Shown here one piece after another: positions 1 through 10,534 of a stretch of 64,000 nt of DNA. Position numbers and translations under genes: made by a program. The number at the start of each line of letters is the position of its first letter. Position 1 is the first letter of the stretch. This stretch comes from Cyanobacteria bacterium REEB67. GTDB taxonomy: Bacteria; Cyanobacteriota; Vampirovibrionia; Obscuribacterales; Obscuribacteraceae. The notes under the pieces were generated by a model, which worked only from the letters and a program-made list of their open reading frames with translations, ran no database searches and was not told where the DNA came from. The stretch is from the NCBI GenBank assembly GCA_018971775.1, contig JAGXAB010000013.1, positions 43,406-107,405 on the forward strand, in the 5' to 3' direction.

Positions 1-2777
1 CGCTGGATGATCGTGCCTTCACCGGTGAAGTCATCACCCTGACGAGCCGCTTCCCAACCGCGTGTGTTGCCGTAGGGACCGAAGAGACTGGTGGCCTGAG
101 AGATTTCACCGGCTTGACCATTTTGACCAAAAGCGTAATCGGGACCCATGGCATCGGCTTTTTGCCATTCGGCATAACCGGTCGCGCCCTGGACAAGGCC
201 GGTTTGAGCCGCACCGAGGGCGAAGGTGGAGAATGTCATCACTTGCGGTGCCTTATAGGCGGCGACGCTTGCGCCTTCGGCTATTTCGCCGGCCTTGACC
301 AGACCAAGAGCTCTACCGGCGCCGCGGAAGGCCATACCGCCTACACCGCCGACCATAGGGAAGAGAGCGTAGCCGGCAATATTGGTCGCCGCTTGTTTAA
401 AAGTATGACCTTGAGCCCAGGCATCAACAGCCTCGTTGGCGCCGCCGCCGGCGAGAGACACCGCTCCCATGCGACCGGTACGAGCTAACATCGATACAAG
501 CTGAGCGCTTCTAGCACCAGTGGTGGCGGCAGTCGTTTCGGCAGCCATAGTGGCACCTGCAGCAGTGCTCTCAGCAGTAACAGCAGCGGTGCCTTCAACG
601 GCACCGGTAGCAAGGGCGGTGCCCTCGACTGCGGCTCCGGTAGTGGCACCGATGCCACCAACGGCGGCCATGATTGGCGTGGAAGCAAACATAAATGCAC
701 CAAGGGCGCCACCGGATGCTCCCTGTTTCAAGTCGGCGTATACATTGACTTTTTCGCTTACGGCGCCGGTCTCATGCAAGACGGCATGCGTACCGAGATA
801 TGCGCCGGCTCCGGCGACGGCGCCTGCGCCGACCGATAGGCCGAAGGCGCCCATCAGACCGACCGTGGTACCGCCCGCGACCAGCGCCGCACCGGGACCC
901 GTCCAGAGAGTAGCCAGACCAGCCACCCCTCCAGCTACTATAGCCGTACCGTAGGCCACTTTGCGCCAGTTTCTATCCCACCAGCTGGGCTCCTGAGCAC
1001 CTTTTTCCAGTGACGTATAGAAAGAATCTTTGCCGTCTACTTTTTCGGCAGCAAGGTCAGGATCATCTTTTTTGACTTCAGCCAGTTTTGCTCTGGCCGA
1101 ATCTCTCTTGTCTTCGGCAATGTCGAGGCCGGCGTCGTATAGCTTGACGACATTGACGAGATGCTTGGCGGCGGTGGCGTCGGCATCAAGCACTTCTTTT
1201 TGTTTTGCGATCAAGAGTGCTTCGCGATCCAACTCCTGCTTCTCGATGTTCTTAGCATCGTCGGTCAGATAAGTCTTCGATGCGAAATCTTTTTTTCGCT
1301 GGTCGAGCTGCTTCTGAGCTTCTTCCAGGCCTTTTTGACCGTCTGCTATTTCAGATTGTTTTTTGACAGAAGCGGCTTTCAAATTGTCCATCAGCTCTTG
1401 CGCGCCGCCCTTGCCGACGATCTGTCCGTTGTTCATCTTCGTAGTGAAATCATCAAGCATATTCTTGATGTCGTTTGGTTTGACATTGGAAGAATTGGTC
1501 ATCTGATCTTCGAGTTTGTCGAGATCGACGAAGGAGCTCTTGTTGTGGATCAGTTTGGTCGGATCATTGGGATCGCGCTGATACATTACTTCGGGCAATT
1601 CGGATTTGACACGCAGGACCAGGCCCTGAGCGTCGCCAAATTTCCCCTGATCGGCCAGAAATTGAGCGTATTGCAATCTTGCCGTATTGCCCATTACGGC
1701 ACTGTTGGCCATGTCGCTTACTACATGAGGATCTCTTTGACTGTTGACGAAGCGCGGATCTCTTAGTAATTGGGCGATAGCGGCGGTATTTGTCGTATCG
1801 GCAAGAGTAACGGCATCTTTAAGCAATTTTTCCTGCTGGACTTTGTCGCCCTTGGCACCAGCGGCAGTGGCGTCTTTTAAATCTTTGTTGATTGTCTCTA
1901 CTTTGTGCGAGCTGCTCTCCAGCTTCGGCAAAATTGTACCGACAGCTTCTACATAGAGCCGGCTATTGCGTAAATCCTTATTGGAACCGGCTTCGGAAAG
2001 GAGCTGTACCGCGTCGAGGACGTCTTTTTGACTGGCTTTGAGACCGCCGTTGCTATCGCGCTTCATGCCCGATTCGGGGTCGGTCAGACCGGCACCCTTA
2101 AAGGAGGCATAGAGCATGCGAGTGTAAGCTGGCGCGTTTTCGGCCAATTTGTAAGTATCGTATTTGTTTTGTAGTTGAGCCAGTTGATCGAGCTTGGTGG
2201 CGACGGCACTATCAGTAGTGCCCTTGCGCGCTTCGGCGATCGTATCTTTATTGACTTTGGTCGGGTCGAGACCGAGCTCTTTAGCGAGATTATTGCGCTC
2301 GTTGCGACTGTTTTGCACGAGCAAGGCGACATCTTTCTGGTTGATATTGTTGGCATGGCCGACAGCGGTGGCGCATTCGACATCGACTACTTTTTTAAGC
2401 TCGGCAACACGTTCGGATATTTTTTCGGTTTTAGGCTTGCCGTCTGCACCTTTGACGGTAATCACGTCGTTTTCGTTGCGATTGCCTTTGACATAAGAAG
2501 CAATTTCATTGGCAGCCATCTGGGCGGCGGTCAAATGACCAAAGGACTCGCTGGAGGTTTTTTCTACGGTCTCTTTGATCTTATCGAGATTTCTGTCGCC
2601 CTTCTCAGCGGGCTTTTCCGACTTATCTGCGGTCTGGGCAGTGGCGGTGTCGCCGACCTTGGGATAGCTATCAGCGTGCAGCTTGGCTGTATGAGAATCG
2701 GCAGGAGCAGCAGGATGTCCAGCGGCCGGTTGATCGGCTGCCTTGTGCGCGTCATCAGTTTTTGGACCTTCTACCAT
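1..2777 (-). CDS. Giant Ala-rich protein, C-terminus beyond the window edge
   Basis: Open from an ATG at 2777 through the left window edge without a stop, so at least 925 residues are visible. I do not recognise the family. Residues 1-60 are a polar Ala/Pro/Lys/Asp-rich leader with no signal peptide. Residues of about 60-590 look helical and charged, with runs rich in Lys, Asp and Ala suggesting coiled or TPR-like helices. From about residue 600 the chain turns into Gly/Ala-rich hydrophobic stretches that could be membrane-inserting helices. A purine-rich AGGGG precedes the ATG at a plausible distance. The next gene upstream on the same strand (ending at 3060) has the same plan: polar leader, helical middle, hydrophobic Gly/Ala segments. 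The two are probably distant paralogues. The reading frame is convincing because it stays open for 2.7 kb; the function is unknown. Confidence 0.85.
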   Translation of the reverse strand, partial: MVEGPKTDDAHKAADQPAAGHPAAPADSHTAKLHADSYPKVGDTATAQTADKSEKPAEKGDRNLDKIKETVEKTSSESFGHLTAAQMAANEIASYVKGNRNENDVITVKGADGKPKTEKISERVAELKKVVDVECATAVGHANNINQKDVALLVQNSRNERNNLAKELGLDPTKVNKDTIAEARKGTTDSAVATKLDQLAQLQNKYDTYKLAENAPAYTRMLYASFKGAGLTDPESGMKRDSNGGLKASQKDVLDAVQLLSEAGSNKDLRNSRLYVEAVGTILPKLESSSHKVETINKDLKDATAAGAKGDKVQQEKLLKDAVTLADTTNTAAIAQLLRDPRFVNSQRDPHVVSDMANSAVMGNTARLQYAQFLADQGKFGDAQGLVLRVKSELPEVMYQRDPNDPTKLIHNKSSFVDLDKLEDQMTNSSNVKPNDIKNMLDDFTTKMNNGQIVGKGGAQELMDNLKAASVKKQSEIADGQKGLEEAQKQLDQRKKDFASKTYLTDDAKNIEKQELDREALLIAKQKEVLDADATAAKHLVNVVKLYDAGLDIAEDKRDSARAKLAEVKKDDPDLAAEKVDGKDSFYTSLEKGAQEPSWWDRNWRKVAYGTAIVAGGVAGLATLWTGPGAALVAGGTTVGLMGAFGLSVGAGAVAGAGAYLGTHAVLHETGAVSEKVNVYADLKQGASGGALGAFMFASTPIMAAVGGIGATTGAAVEGTALATGAVEGTAAVTAESTAAGATMAAETTAATTGARSAQLVSMLARTGRMGAVSLAGGGANEAVDAWAQGHTFKQAATNIAGYALFPMVGGVGGMAFRGAGRALGLVKAGEIAEGASVAAYKAPQVMTFSTFALGAAQTGLVQGATGYAEWQKADAMGPDYAFGQNGQAGEISQATSLFGPYGNTRGWEAARQGDDFTGEGTIIQ

Positions 2778-2936
2778 TGAGCACCCCTGCTTGCTTTGTC
2801 ATTCAGATTGCGTTCCTGAAGACATCTATACAATTTATGCCCGTTCCTGGACAGCCTTAGTCCCATAAATCGAAAATAAACGCGGGAAATACGCACCAGT
2901 TGTCATTAGGAGCTATTTTTACATCCCATTGACCAA

Positions 2937-2973
2937 AATCCGGCCCTTGCAAAAAAAATGCAAAAGCCGGATT
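2937..2973 (-). terminator. Hairpin between the two giant genes
   Basis: Outer arms 2937-2944 and 2966-2973 are perfect inverted repeats, and inner arms 2947-2951 and 2959-2963 pair as well, around an A-rich loop (T-rich on the transcribed minus strand). It lies about 90 bp downstream of the stop of the 3060-7757 gene. Only four T follow on the minus strand, so it may be a weak terminator or an RNA processing structure. Confidence 0.5.
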
Positions 2974-3059
2974 CAGAGCGATTAATCCACTGGCGTCGAA
3001 CGGTCGAAAGAATCGAAAAATCGACCCGATCCGGGGCTGGAAGATTGAGCCAATCAGTC

Positions 3060-6000
3060 CTATTGACCGGGGGGGGCCAGGTTGGCGCCGATATCATCTT
3101 TTTTTGGTGCTGGTGCAGCAGCAGGCGCGGGCGCGGCAACTGGAGCTGCCGGTCTGGCCTGGGTGCTATCCGGAGGCGGAGCGGCGGTGCTTGCGCCGTC
3201 GCCGGAGGGAACAGGCACTGGAGCAGGGGCCGCATCGGTCGATGTGACTGGGGCACTGCCACTGGTATCGGTCGGTGCGGCGGCCTGGTTGGCATTGACC
3301 TGGTCAGCGGTGGAGCCGATGTCATCGGGTGCGTAATCGACTAGAGGAGCCTGGGTGCTGTCGTAAGTCTTTTGCTTGTCGTGAGCATCCATCAAATTGG
3401 TGACACCTTGATATACACCACCATTACCGAAGACCGCGTATGTACCCATCCCTTTGAGCAGAGCGCCTCCACCGGACACGGCTTCGCGACCGGCAATCAT
3501 TCTGCCACTGTTGGCTATACCATCGCTCAGTCTACCCAGGGCCGGAATTTTGCTGGAGAAATAGCCGGGCGCACTCTTCACAGCAGGAGCGGCTTCTTCG
3601 AGTACGGGAGCGACTGCACCCTTGAGGAAGAATCCACCGACAAGAGCCTGACCGATAGTGCCTGTAGCCAGGCGCATCGCCATATTTTCACCGCGGGCGC
3701 CCAGGTTGGCGTCTTCGAGTGCATCGACGAATGAGTATTGATGCCATTCACCCTTCTCATCTTGATACTGCGTGCCTTTGTACCAGTTGTCATACTCACC
3801 GGTAATTGTGTTGTAACCAGCGATCGGCAAGAGAGACGCGGCGGCGGCGGTGCCGAATTTTGTCTGGGCAGAGGCAGCCTTGAAGGTTTCCGGTGACGAG
3901 AAGCGAGGATCGAGTCTTTCGAGATTGGGCATGCTCGGTCGGTTGAAGCTGGGCGTGAAGCGCTGAGCAACTCCGCGCAGACCGGTTTGAGCAGCGTCGC
4001 CTTCAGCGGCGACGAGGCCGGATTTAGCTTCGGCTCCGGCAAAGCTGACCGGCGAACCATGGAACTGTACGCGCCAGACACGGTCATCCCAGAGGACATC
4101 TTTGATATAACCACCGGCCGAATTAGCTTTGTTGGCCAATCCATGCAATACGGCGGTGGCGCGGTCGCTGACGGGATGAGCTTCAGGCACGATATTTTTC
4201 AACTGGACGCGACCGGCAGAGTTCGCCTCGCCAAGGATATTGCCGCCGGCAGCAGCTTCGCGGATGGTGCTGGCCGGTACGTTGGCCAGCTCCGGGAAGA
4301 GATTTTTGACCGTGAAATAGTCACGGGCATTATTGCCGGCATTGCGCAATTGACCGACTGTCTTGATGTCGTTTTCGGCGAGGAATTTGGTCTCGCGGTC
4401 GATTGCTTCCTGAGAGGCGTAGAGTGGCTTGGAATCGGCCCCGGTCATGCGTTTGAGAGCGTCGGAGACCGGCGAGCTGTCCTTGATACCTTTGAGTGAA
4501 GCGGTCTGCACTTGTTCATTCAGTGAGACGACCTTATCAGCGCGGGCTTGCAACTGAGCATCGAGATCGGCAGCGCTGGTGATACCACGGGCATGGAGAG
4601 CGTCGACGACTTTCGCTTCCTGAGCGGCGGTGTTGAGATTGGGGAACAACTTGACCATTGCTTCCCGGCCTCTGGCGCCGTTCAAATTGAGAGCGTTGTT
4701 GATACTGGTCATCTCTTCGGCGGTAGCCGAGCTGAGCGGGCGTGAGCCGTAGGCTTCCAGGGCTGTCGCTTCGGTTTTCAAACCGCTGTTTCTGAAGACC
4801 TGGGCGGTCTGTGCAAAGGTGGCGTCCTTGCCGATCGTGCTGCCGGCGCGCTCCAGTACATTTTCGGTGGTGAGGCCGGCCGAGCGCCAGTTCATCATCG
4901 CCCCGAGCTTGCCGCTGGCCAGAGCTTCGGATGTGTATTTGAAACCAATCGGCATGAGGGCGGCGGCTGTGCCATGCACGGCACTGTCGGCCCAACTTTC
5001 CGTTTTGCCTGTGATCGCATCGTGTACCAGGTGACGAGTGACAATGCCTGTACCGACTGCAGTCAAATTGGCGATGGCGCCGGCCGCCATTGGGTTTATA
5101 CGGCCTTCGGTGGCGACACCGAGAGCAAATCGCATCGCCATACCGCCGGCTACCGATGTGCCGAGAGCGGCCATGTCGGAAACGGCGTTGGCGCCGGTGG
5201 CGCGCAGACGATCGCTGTTGTTTTTGAAGATATCGGGCTGCAGGCTCTGACCCATAGCGAAGAGAGTGTCGGTGGTCTCGTTATGCGATCCCTTGCCGTT
5301 GATATCTTCATTGGCTTTTTTAGCGTCTGTAAGGAGCTGGAGAGCATATTGAGGCTTGAACAATTCATCGGTCTGGTGATCTTTGGGCATAATCTGGCCC
5401 ATGGCGCTGCCATCAGGCCTGAACTGTACACCTTGAGTCAAATAGAGGGCAGCGAGCTGATCGCGGTAAGCAACGCGGGTGCCCATCAAACCGGGTTGTT
5501 CTCCACCGGTAGAGTCTTTGCCGCCTTCCATGACGACTTTCAAATCATTGAGAGCTTTGCTTCCGTCCGCACCGCCGACTCCAGCCTTACGGTCATTATT
5601 GATGGCGGCATCGACTTGCTTGAGCATATTGAGATCGACTTTATCAGCAGCGGCGATAGCCAGTCTCTGCTGAGCATCCATACTCTTGATCTGATTGAGA
5701 CCGCCGTCGAGTTTTGCGTGCGCATTGGCAGGGTCTGCGAGGTTGAGACGATTATCGCCAAGATAAAGAGCATACTCGGCGTGCAATTGAGCAGAAGCAC
5801 TGAGCAGACCAACCATTTCCACGTTGTTCTGATGTCTGGCCAAACGACCTTGAGCGTCTAGCGGCTTGCCATCAGCGTCTTTGCCATCAGCCAGGGCCTT
5901 CAAATTATCCTGCACCGCTTTAGTGGCGGCGGCGATCATTTCCGGATTTTCAGCCCGTTTGATTTCCTGTTCGTAGAGAGCCTTGGCTTCGGTCATACCA

Positions 6001-7757
6001 GCGGCGCCTTTTTTAATGGCAGCAGCCAGCTTAGTTTGCAGTTCGGCGATTGGCATATCATCGAGTGAAGTCTTAGCCGCACCAGGAGCAGTGCCGGCAG
6101 TACTGTCACCAACCCTGGTGCCCTGATCGGCACCGGCGACAGTCGGGTTTTTCAACTGTTCGAGGACACCCAGCTCCATACCGAGTTTTTGAATGTCTTT
6201 GTCGGCAAGAACGGTGTCCTTGACCTGAGCCGGTACATTATTGAAAGCGCTGCTCATCACCTCTTTGGCATGGGCCATATCAGCTGCATCAGGCGGTGTT
6301 TTGGTTTGCGTGAGAAGTTTGGCGTAGTTACAATGCGCCACCGACTGCTCGAGGGAAGCATTGACAAAATCCGACTGCAGATTTTGATTGTTCTGCCAGG
6401 CTTGCAAAAATTGCGCGCCCGCTTTTTTATCGGTGGGCAGAAGTGCTGTTTCGGCTTCGACGGCCTTGACGAGATTCGGATTGGTCTTGTTGAGAGCGGC
6501 CTTGGCGGCTTCGTATTCGGCTGGAGTCTTACCGTTGACGAGGGAGATGATGTTCTTTTTGACATCATCGGGAATGGCACCGGTTTTAGGATCGCCTATT
6601 TTTTTCAGCTCGGCCTGGACGGCTGTATCCGCATTTGCATAGGCCTGCTGTTTGTCGCGCGGCATCAGACCGTCTAGGACTTTTTGCGAATCATCCATCA
6701 ACTTGCCGATGATCTGATTTTTGCTGTCAAAGGCCTTCAGTCCGGTTTCTAATGTGGCGCGCTGTTCGGCGCTGAGCGGTCCACCTTTGTCACCAAGCTG
6801 TTGACTGAGAGCTTTGAAAGCATCGATATCACCCTGGATTTTCTTGGCGTCGACAGGTGCAGCGGCATTGGTATTATCAGTGGTGCGGCTGGCATCGCTC
6901 GGTTGTGCGGAGTCTTTATTCAACTGCAAAACAGCTTCGTGGATCTTGCCGAAGACTTCCGGTACGGGGCTTCCGCCCTCTTTGATTTTATTGAGCTGCC
7001 TGTAGAAATTGACGTCGCCCAAAATCGGCGCAACACTCTTGCTGTCAGCGGCCTGGTTGAGCGCGGCACCAAATTTTTGCAGATCGGCATCGGTCAAATT
7101 TCGCATAGCATGCGCCTGATCGTCGGGTATGCCCGAAGCTTCGAGGAGCTTTTCGTTGCCGTCGGCGGTCTTGCCCTGGCGGTAATACCAGAGCGCTTCG
7201 TTGCCGAGAGCGGCGTCTTTCAGTCTTGTGATCGTATAGAGATCGGCTTCTTTATTGGCCAGATCGCGCTGTTTAGCCGGATCTTTTTCGGCGGCCTTTT
7301 CCTTGCGCACCTCCACTAAATCTTTCTGGGCCTTGGCGATATCTTCGGGCGTCAAAGTCTTGGCCACGGCAATCGCTTTTTCATAGGCCTGTTTAGCCGA
7401 TTCAAGGTCATGAGCTTTGTTAAACTTGGGGACATCGCCATCAAGGATGGCATTGACCTGGTGCATGACATCGAGTGCTTTTGGCGTCGGGCCAATCGCT
7501 TCTGGGGCCGCGGCTTTATCCGTTCCGTCTTTGCCGTCTTTGGGAGCAGCGGCAGCCTGTTCGGGCGGGGGCTGAGCGCCGCCGTCCTGGGCATTTTTGT
7601 GGGCTTCTGGCGCGCCTGGCTTATCGGCATTGCCCGGAGGATTAGACTGTCGATACTCCTGCAGATTATCAGTGTGCGTAGTCGCACTCTGATGCGTGAT
7701 CAAGCTATCAGCTGTAGCCTTTTCGGGAGTGTTCGGTGAATCGCCTTGTCCAGCCAT
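3060..7757 (-). CDS. Giant Ala-rich protein of 1565 residues, unknown function
   Basis: ATG start with GAGGA about 9 bp upstream; ends in a TAG at 3060. I do not recognise the family. The first 110 residues are polar, rich in Ala, Pro, Asp and Lys, without a signal peptide. Residues of about 110-850 form a long, mostly helical, charged region (many Ala/Lys/Asp/Leu, TPR-like spacing in places). A Gly/Ala-rich hydrophobic block lies near residues 860-920 and further hydrophobic blocks near 1300-1450. The last 75 residues are a low-complexity Pro/Ala/Ser tail. Size and plan resemble the neighbouring gene ending at 2777. A scaffold, surface or secreted role is possible but inferred only. A 225-bp gap separates it from mutS2 upstream, so it probably has its own promoter. 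Confidence 0.9.
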   Translation of the reverse strand: MAGQGDSPNTPEKATADSLITHQSATTHTDNLQEYRQSNPPGNADKPGAPEAHKNAQDGGAQPPPEQAAAAPKDGKDGTDKAAAPEAIGPTPKALDVMHQVNAILDGDVPKFNKAHDLESAKQAYEKAIAVAKTLTPEDIAKAQKDLVEVRKEKAAEKDPAKQRDLANKEADLYTITRLKDAALGNEALWYYRQGKTADGNEKLLEASGIPDDQAHAMRNLTDADLQKFGAALNQAADSKSVAPILGDVNFYRQLNKIKEGGSPVPEVFGKIHEAVLQLNKDSAQPSDASRTTDNTNAAAPVDAKKIQGDIDAFKALSQQLGDKGGPLSAEQRATLETGLKAFDSKNQIIGKLMDDSQKVLDGLMPRDKQQAYANADTAVQAELKKIGDPKTGAIPDDVKKNIISLVNGKTPAEYEAAKAALNKTNPNLVKAVEAETALLPTDKKAGAQFLQAWQNNQNLQSDFVNASLEQSVAHCNYAKLLTQTKTPPDAADMAHAKEVMSSAFNNVPAQVKDTVLADKDIQKLGMELGVLEQLKNPTVAGADQGTRVGDSTAGTAPGAAKTSLDDMPIAELQTKLAAAIKKGAAGMTEAKALYEQEIKRAENPEMIAAATKAVQDNLKALADGKDADGKPLDAQGRLARHQNNVEMVGLLSASAQLHAEYALYLGDNRLNLADPANAHAKLDGGLNQIKSMDAQQRLAIAAADKVDLNMLKQVDAAINNDRKAGVGGADGSKALNDLKVVMEGGKDSTGGEQPGLMGTRVAYRDQLAALYLTQGVQFRPDGSAMGQIMPKDHQTDELFKPQYALQLLTDAKKANEDINGKGSHNETTDTLFAMGQSLQPDIFKNNSDRLRATGANAVSDMAALGTSVAGGMAMRFALGVATEGRINPMAAGAIANLTAVGTGIVTRHLVHDAITGKTESWADSAVHGTAAALMPIGFKYTSEALASGKLGAMMNWRSAGLTTENVLERAGSTIGKDATFAQTAQVFRNSGLKTEATALEAYGSRPLSSATAEEMTSINNALNLNGARGREAMVKLFPNLNTAAQEAKVVDALHARGITSAADLDAQLQARADKVVSLNEQVQTASLKGIKDSSPVSDALKRMTGADSKPLYASQEAIDRETKFLAENDIKTVGQLRNAGNNARDYFTVKNLFPELANVPASTIREAAAGGNILGEANSAGRVQLKNIVPEAHPVSDRATAVLHGLANKANSAGGYIKDVLWDDRVWRVQFHGSPVSFAGAEAKSGLVAAEGDAAQTGLRGVAQRFTPSFNRPSMPNLERLDPRFSSPETFKAASAQTKFGTAAAASLLPIAGYNTITGEYDNWYKGTQYQDEKGEWHQYSFVDALEDANLGARGENMAMRLATGTIGQALVGGFFLKGAVAPVLEEAAPAVKSAPGYFSSKIPALGRLSDGIANSGRMIAGREAVSGGGALLKGMGTYAVFGNGGVYQGVTNLMDAHDKQKTYDSTQAPLVDYAPDDIGSTADQVNANQAAAPTDTSGSAPVTSTDAAPAPVPVPSGDGASTAAPPPDSTQARPAAPVAAPAPAAAPAPKKDDIGANLAPPGQ

Positions 7758-7982
7758 GGGATGAAGTCCTCAAGAAATAAACGCCAGGGAATAGCGTGCC
7801 TATTTAATTTATTCCAGTTAATGATGCCTTTGAAACTGGGGAAACTACGTATAGCGGTAGTCAAGAGGCTGGTTTTTATCTTGCTTGCTCATTCTTTCGC
7901 CCCAACTTTTGACCGGCTATCCTCAAGCCGACTCTATACGACTCTGGTCAAAACTGGACATCCGCCGGGCAAAAATTTGCCA

Positions 7983-10523
7983 CTAACTGGCCAGATCTAC
8001 CACAGTAACGCCGTCGCCACCCTCATAATTTTCGCCCGGTCGGTATTGGCCTTCATATTGCATCGAGCCCAGATAGTCTCGCACGGCGGACTTGACAGCA
8101 CCGGTACCATGCCCATGAATGACCATAAAAGGGGTAATGCGGTTGGTGGCGCAGCCGTCGACAAACTGCTCGAGCAAAGAAAGTGCTTCTTCCACTCTTT
8201 TGCCGCGTAAATCAAGGGTATTGGCCTGAGAGCGGACATAAGTGTGCCGCTCCATCTTCCGCTCCCCGGTCAGACTGATCCCATCTTTATAGTTAGGGGT
8301 GTCGAGGCTGGATGATTTTTCCAGAGCAAGCCGCCGCGAGCGCTTGCTCTCTTCATGGAGCATCGACTTCTTCACTTTCCCCGAAATCGGCTCGATTTCC
8401 GCAGGCCTTACCTTGATCTTCATCGAGCCCATGCTGACAACAATCTGATTGATCTGACCGGCGGCATTTTTGATCACTTCCTGGACAGTGCCGATCTTAT
8501 TTAGAGAACGCAGCAGGACACTGCTGCCTACTTGCAGTTGATCGAGCAAAGACTGGCCGGCAGCGCCGGCCGACCCACTGCCGCCTGGACCAGCGACAGG
8601 GGCCGCCCCACGACCCCGATTGGCCGGCCGGACCTGTGGCTTCAACCAACCCAACTCTTTTTTGATTACTTCCAGCTCTTCGCGCGCTTTTTGCGCTTTA
8701 GCCATCTGGGGCTGGCGTTGCAGAGCAGCAATCAGGCCTTTGAGTTCAGCTTCGGTGGTCTTCACTTGCGCTTCGAGCTCGGCGGAATACTGCTTGCGGA
8801 TTTTCTCGCGCTCAAAGACAAGCTCGTCTTCGCGACGACTCAAAACTTCCTGCCACTCGCTCAGCTTTTCGTTTTCGCGGACGTAATTTTCTTTTTCCAA
8901 GGCGAGTTCAGCCAGACGCTGATCAAGACGAGCGACGACTTCTTCCAACTCGCCGGCGGAGACATCGACAAGGGCGCGGGCACGGGCCACGAGCTCGCTT
9001 TTCAAACCGAGTCTGGCTGCGATTGTTGCCGCTTTGGAATTGCCCGGGACACCGAGGCGCAGCTTATAGGTAGGAGATAAGGTCGCTTCATCAAATTCAA
9101 AACTGCCATTGATAAAAGCTTCATCCATAAAGGCAATCGTCTTCAGCTCGCCCAGGTGGGTGGTGGCGATAGTGACAGCCTGACAGTCTTTCAGATATTC
9201 GAGCACAGCCCGAGCCAGGGCCGCACCCTCGACCGGATCGGTGCCGGCGCCGACTTCATCGAGCAAAACAAGCATGCCCGGCCCGGCATTGTCGACGATG
9301 TCGACGATATTTTTCATGTGAGCAGAAAAGGTCGAAAGGCTCTGCTCGAGCGATTGTTCGTCGCCGATGTCGGCACAGACGCGATCAAAGAGAGCCACTT
9401 TCGAGCCGGCCCTGGCCGGGATTAGAAGTCCGGCTCTGACCATCAAAGCGGTGAGACCAATTAATTTGAGCAAGACCGTTTTGCCGCCGGTATTTGGTCC
9501 GGTAATGACAAGCGTATAAGCAGGGCCGCTTAGAGAAACATCAGATGGTATCACCGGTCTGGGTGGGCTGAGGCGGTTATTTTGCAGGGTCAAAAGAGGA
9601 TGGCGAGCGGCGATCAAATTGAAGCTGTGGTCATCGCTGAGGAGCGGCTTGATGCCACCGTATTTGATGGCAAGCCTGGCCTTGGCAAAGATCAAATCGA
9701 GCTCAGCGAGCGCCCGGAAAGCATCGGCGGCGGCGGCAGTATTTGGTCTGAGCATATCGCTCAAAGCGGTAAGGATGCGCTCGACTTCACGCTCGATCTC
9801 ACTGTCTTTGATGCGCGCTTTATTGGAGAGCTCCATCACCGAAAGGGGCTCGACATAGATGGTCAGGCCGGACTGCGAGGCATCATGGACGATACCATCG
9901 AGCGCGTAGCGCATACTGGCCACGACGGGCAGGACGAAGCGGCCGTTACGCATGGTGTAGAGCGGTTCTTGCAGGACTTTGCCGCCGGAATGCGTCTGAA
10001 TGATTTTGCCCAGCTCTTCTTTGATGGCGGCGTCGAGGCGGAAGCGATCGCGGCGCAGAATTGCCAGGGTAGTGCTGGCCGAATCTTTAACCCCAGCGGC
10101 TTCGACGGCATCTTCTATTTGCTTGATTATTTCTTTGAGGCTGACCAGACGCGGTCCGTAAGCGATCAGACGCGGAAAGTGCGCGCCTTCCATCAAAGCA
10201 AGCGAACTTTTGACCCGGTTGGAAATTTTCAGGACTTCCTTGACGGCAAAAAGTTCGGAGGCGGCTAGAGTAGAGCCAGCGCCCAGTCGGGCCAGAGGCA
10301 GAGCGACATCGAGCAGACCGGCCAGGGCAAAACCCTGGGCATTTTGCTCGAGCAAAAGCGCTTCTTCACTCTCGTCGAGGAGGAGCTGGACCAGGGCGCG
10401 ACCGCTTTCCGGTCGTAAAGAAAGGGCCAGATTTTGCCCGGCCGACGACTCTGCCTCTTCCGCTAGAAATACTAAGAGGCGCTCCCATTCAAGCGAACGG
10501 AGACTGCGATCTTCTATGCTCAC
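7983..10523 (-). CDS. mutS2: Endonuclease MutS2
   Basis: 846 residues, typical for MutS2. The MutS-type ATPase core is present with Walker A GPNTGGKT near residue 341, followed by the LLDEVGAGTDP Walker B/signature region. A long Glu/Lys-rich coiled coil follows at about 520-640, and a C-terminal Smr domain carries DLRGKRVEEA and HGHGTG. The N-terminal mismatch-recognition domain of MutS is absent, as expected for this branch. MutS2 proteins suppress homologous recombination and, in some bacteria, rescue collided ribosomes; which applies here cannot be told. The small gene ending at 10535 lies 11 bp upstream on the same strand, so the two are probably co-transcribed. Confidence 0.97.
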   Translation of the reverse strand: MSIEDRSLRSLEWERLLVFLAEEAESSAGQNLALSLRPESGRALVQLLLDESEEALLLEQNAQGFALAGLLDVALPLARLGAGSTLAASELFAVKEVLKISNRVKSSLALMEGAHFPRLIAYGPRLVSLKEIIKQIEDAVEAAGVKDSASTTLAILRRDRFRLDAAIKEELGKIIQTHSGGKVLQEPLYTMRNGRFVLPVVASMRYALDGIVHDASQSGLTIYVEPLSVMELSNKARIKDSEIEREVERILTALSDMLRPNTAAAADAFRALAELDLIFAKARLAIKYGGIKPLLSDDHSFNLIAARHPLLTLQNNRLSPPRPVIPSDVSLSGPAYTLVITGPNTGGKTVLLKLIGLTALMVRAGLLIPARAGSKVALFDRVCADIGDEQSLEQSLSTFSAHMKNIVDIVDNAGPGMLVLLDEVGAGTDPVEGAALARAVLEYLKDCQAVTIATTHLGELKTIAFMDEAFINGSFEFDEATLSPTYKLRLGVPGNSKAATIAARLGLKSELVARARALVDVSAGELEEVVARLDQRLAELALEKENYVRENEKLSEWQEVLSRREDELVFEREKIRKQYSAELEAQVKTTEAELKGLIAALQRQPQMAKAQKAREELEVIKKELGWLKPQVRPANRGRGAAPVAGPGGSGSAGAAGQSLLDQLQVGSSVLLRSLNKIGTVQEVIKNAAGQINQIVVSMGSMKIKVRPAEIEPISGKVKKSMLHEESKRSRRLALEKSSSLDTPNYKDGISLTGERKMERHTYVRSQANTLDLRGKRVEEALSLLEQFVDGCATNRITPFMVIHGHGTGAVKSAVRDYLGSMQYEGQYRPGENYEGGDGVTVVDLAS

Positions 10524-10534
10524 GACTTCGACTG

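Noticed and set aside
4974..5861. 295-codon plus-strand frame inside the 1565-residue gene
   Set aside because: Antisense shadow; the minus-strand frame is far longer, has a ribosome site and a consistent composition.
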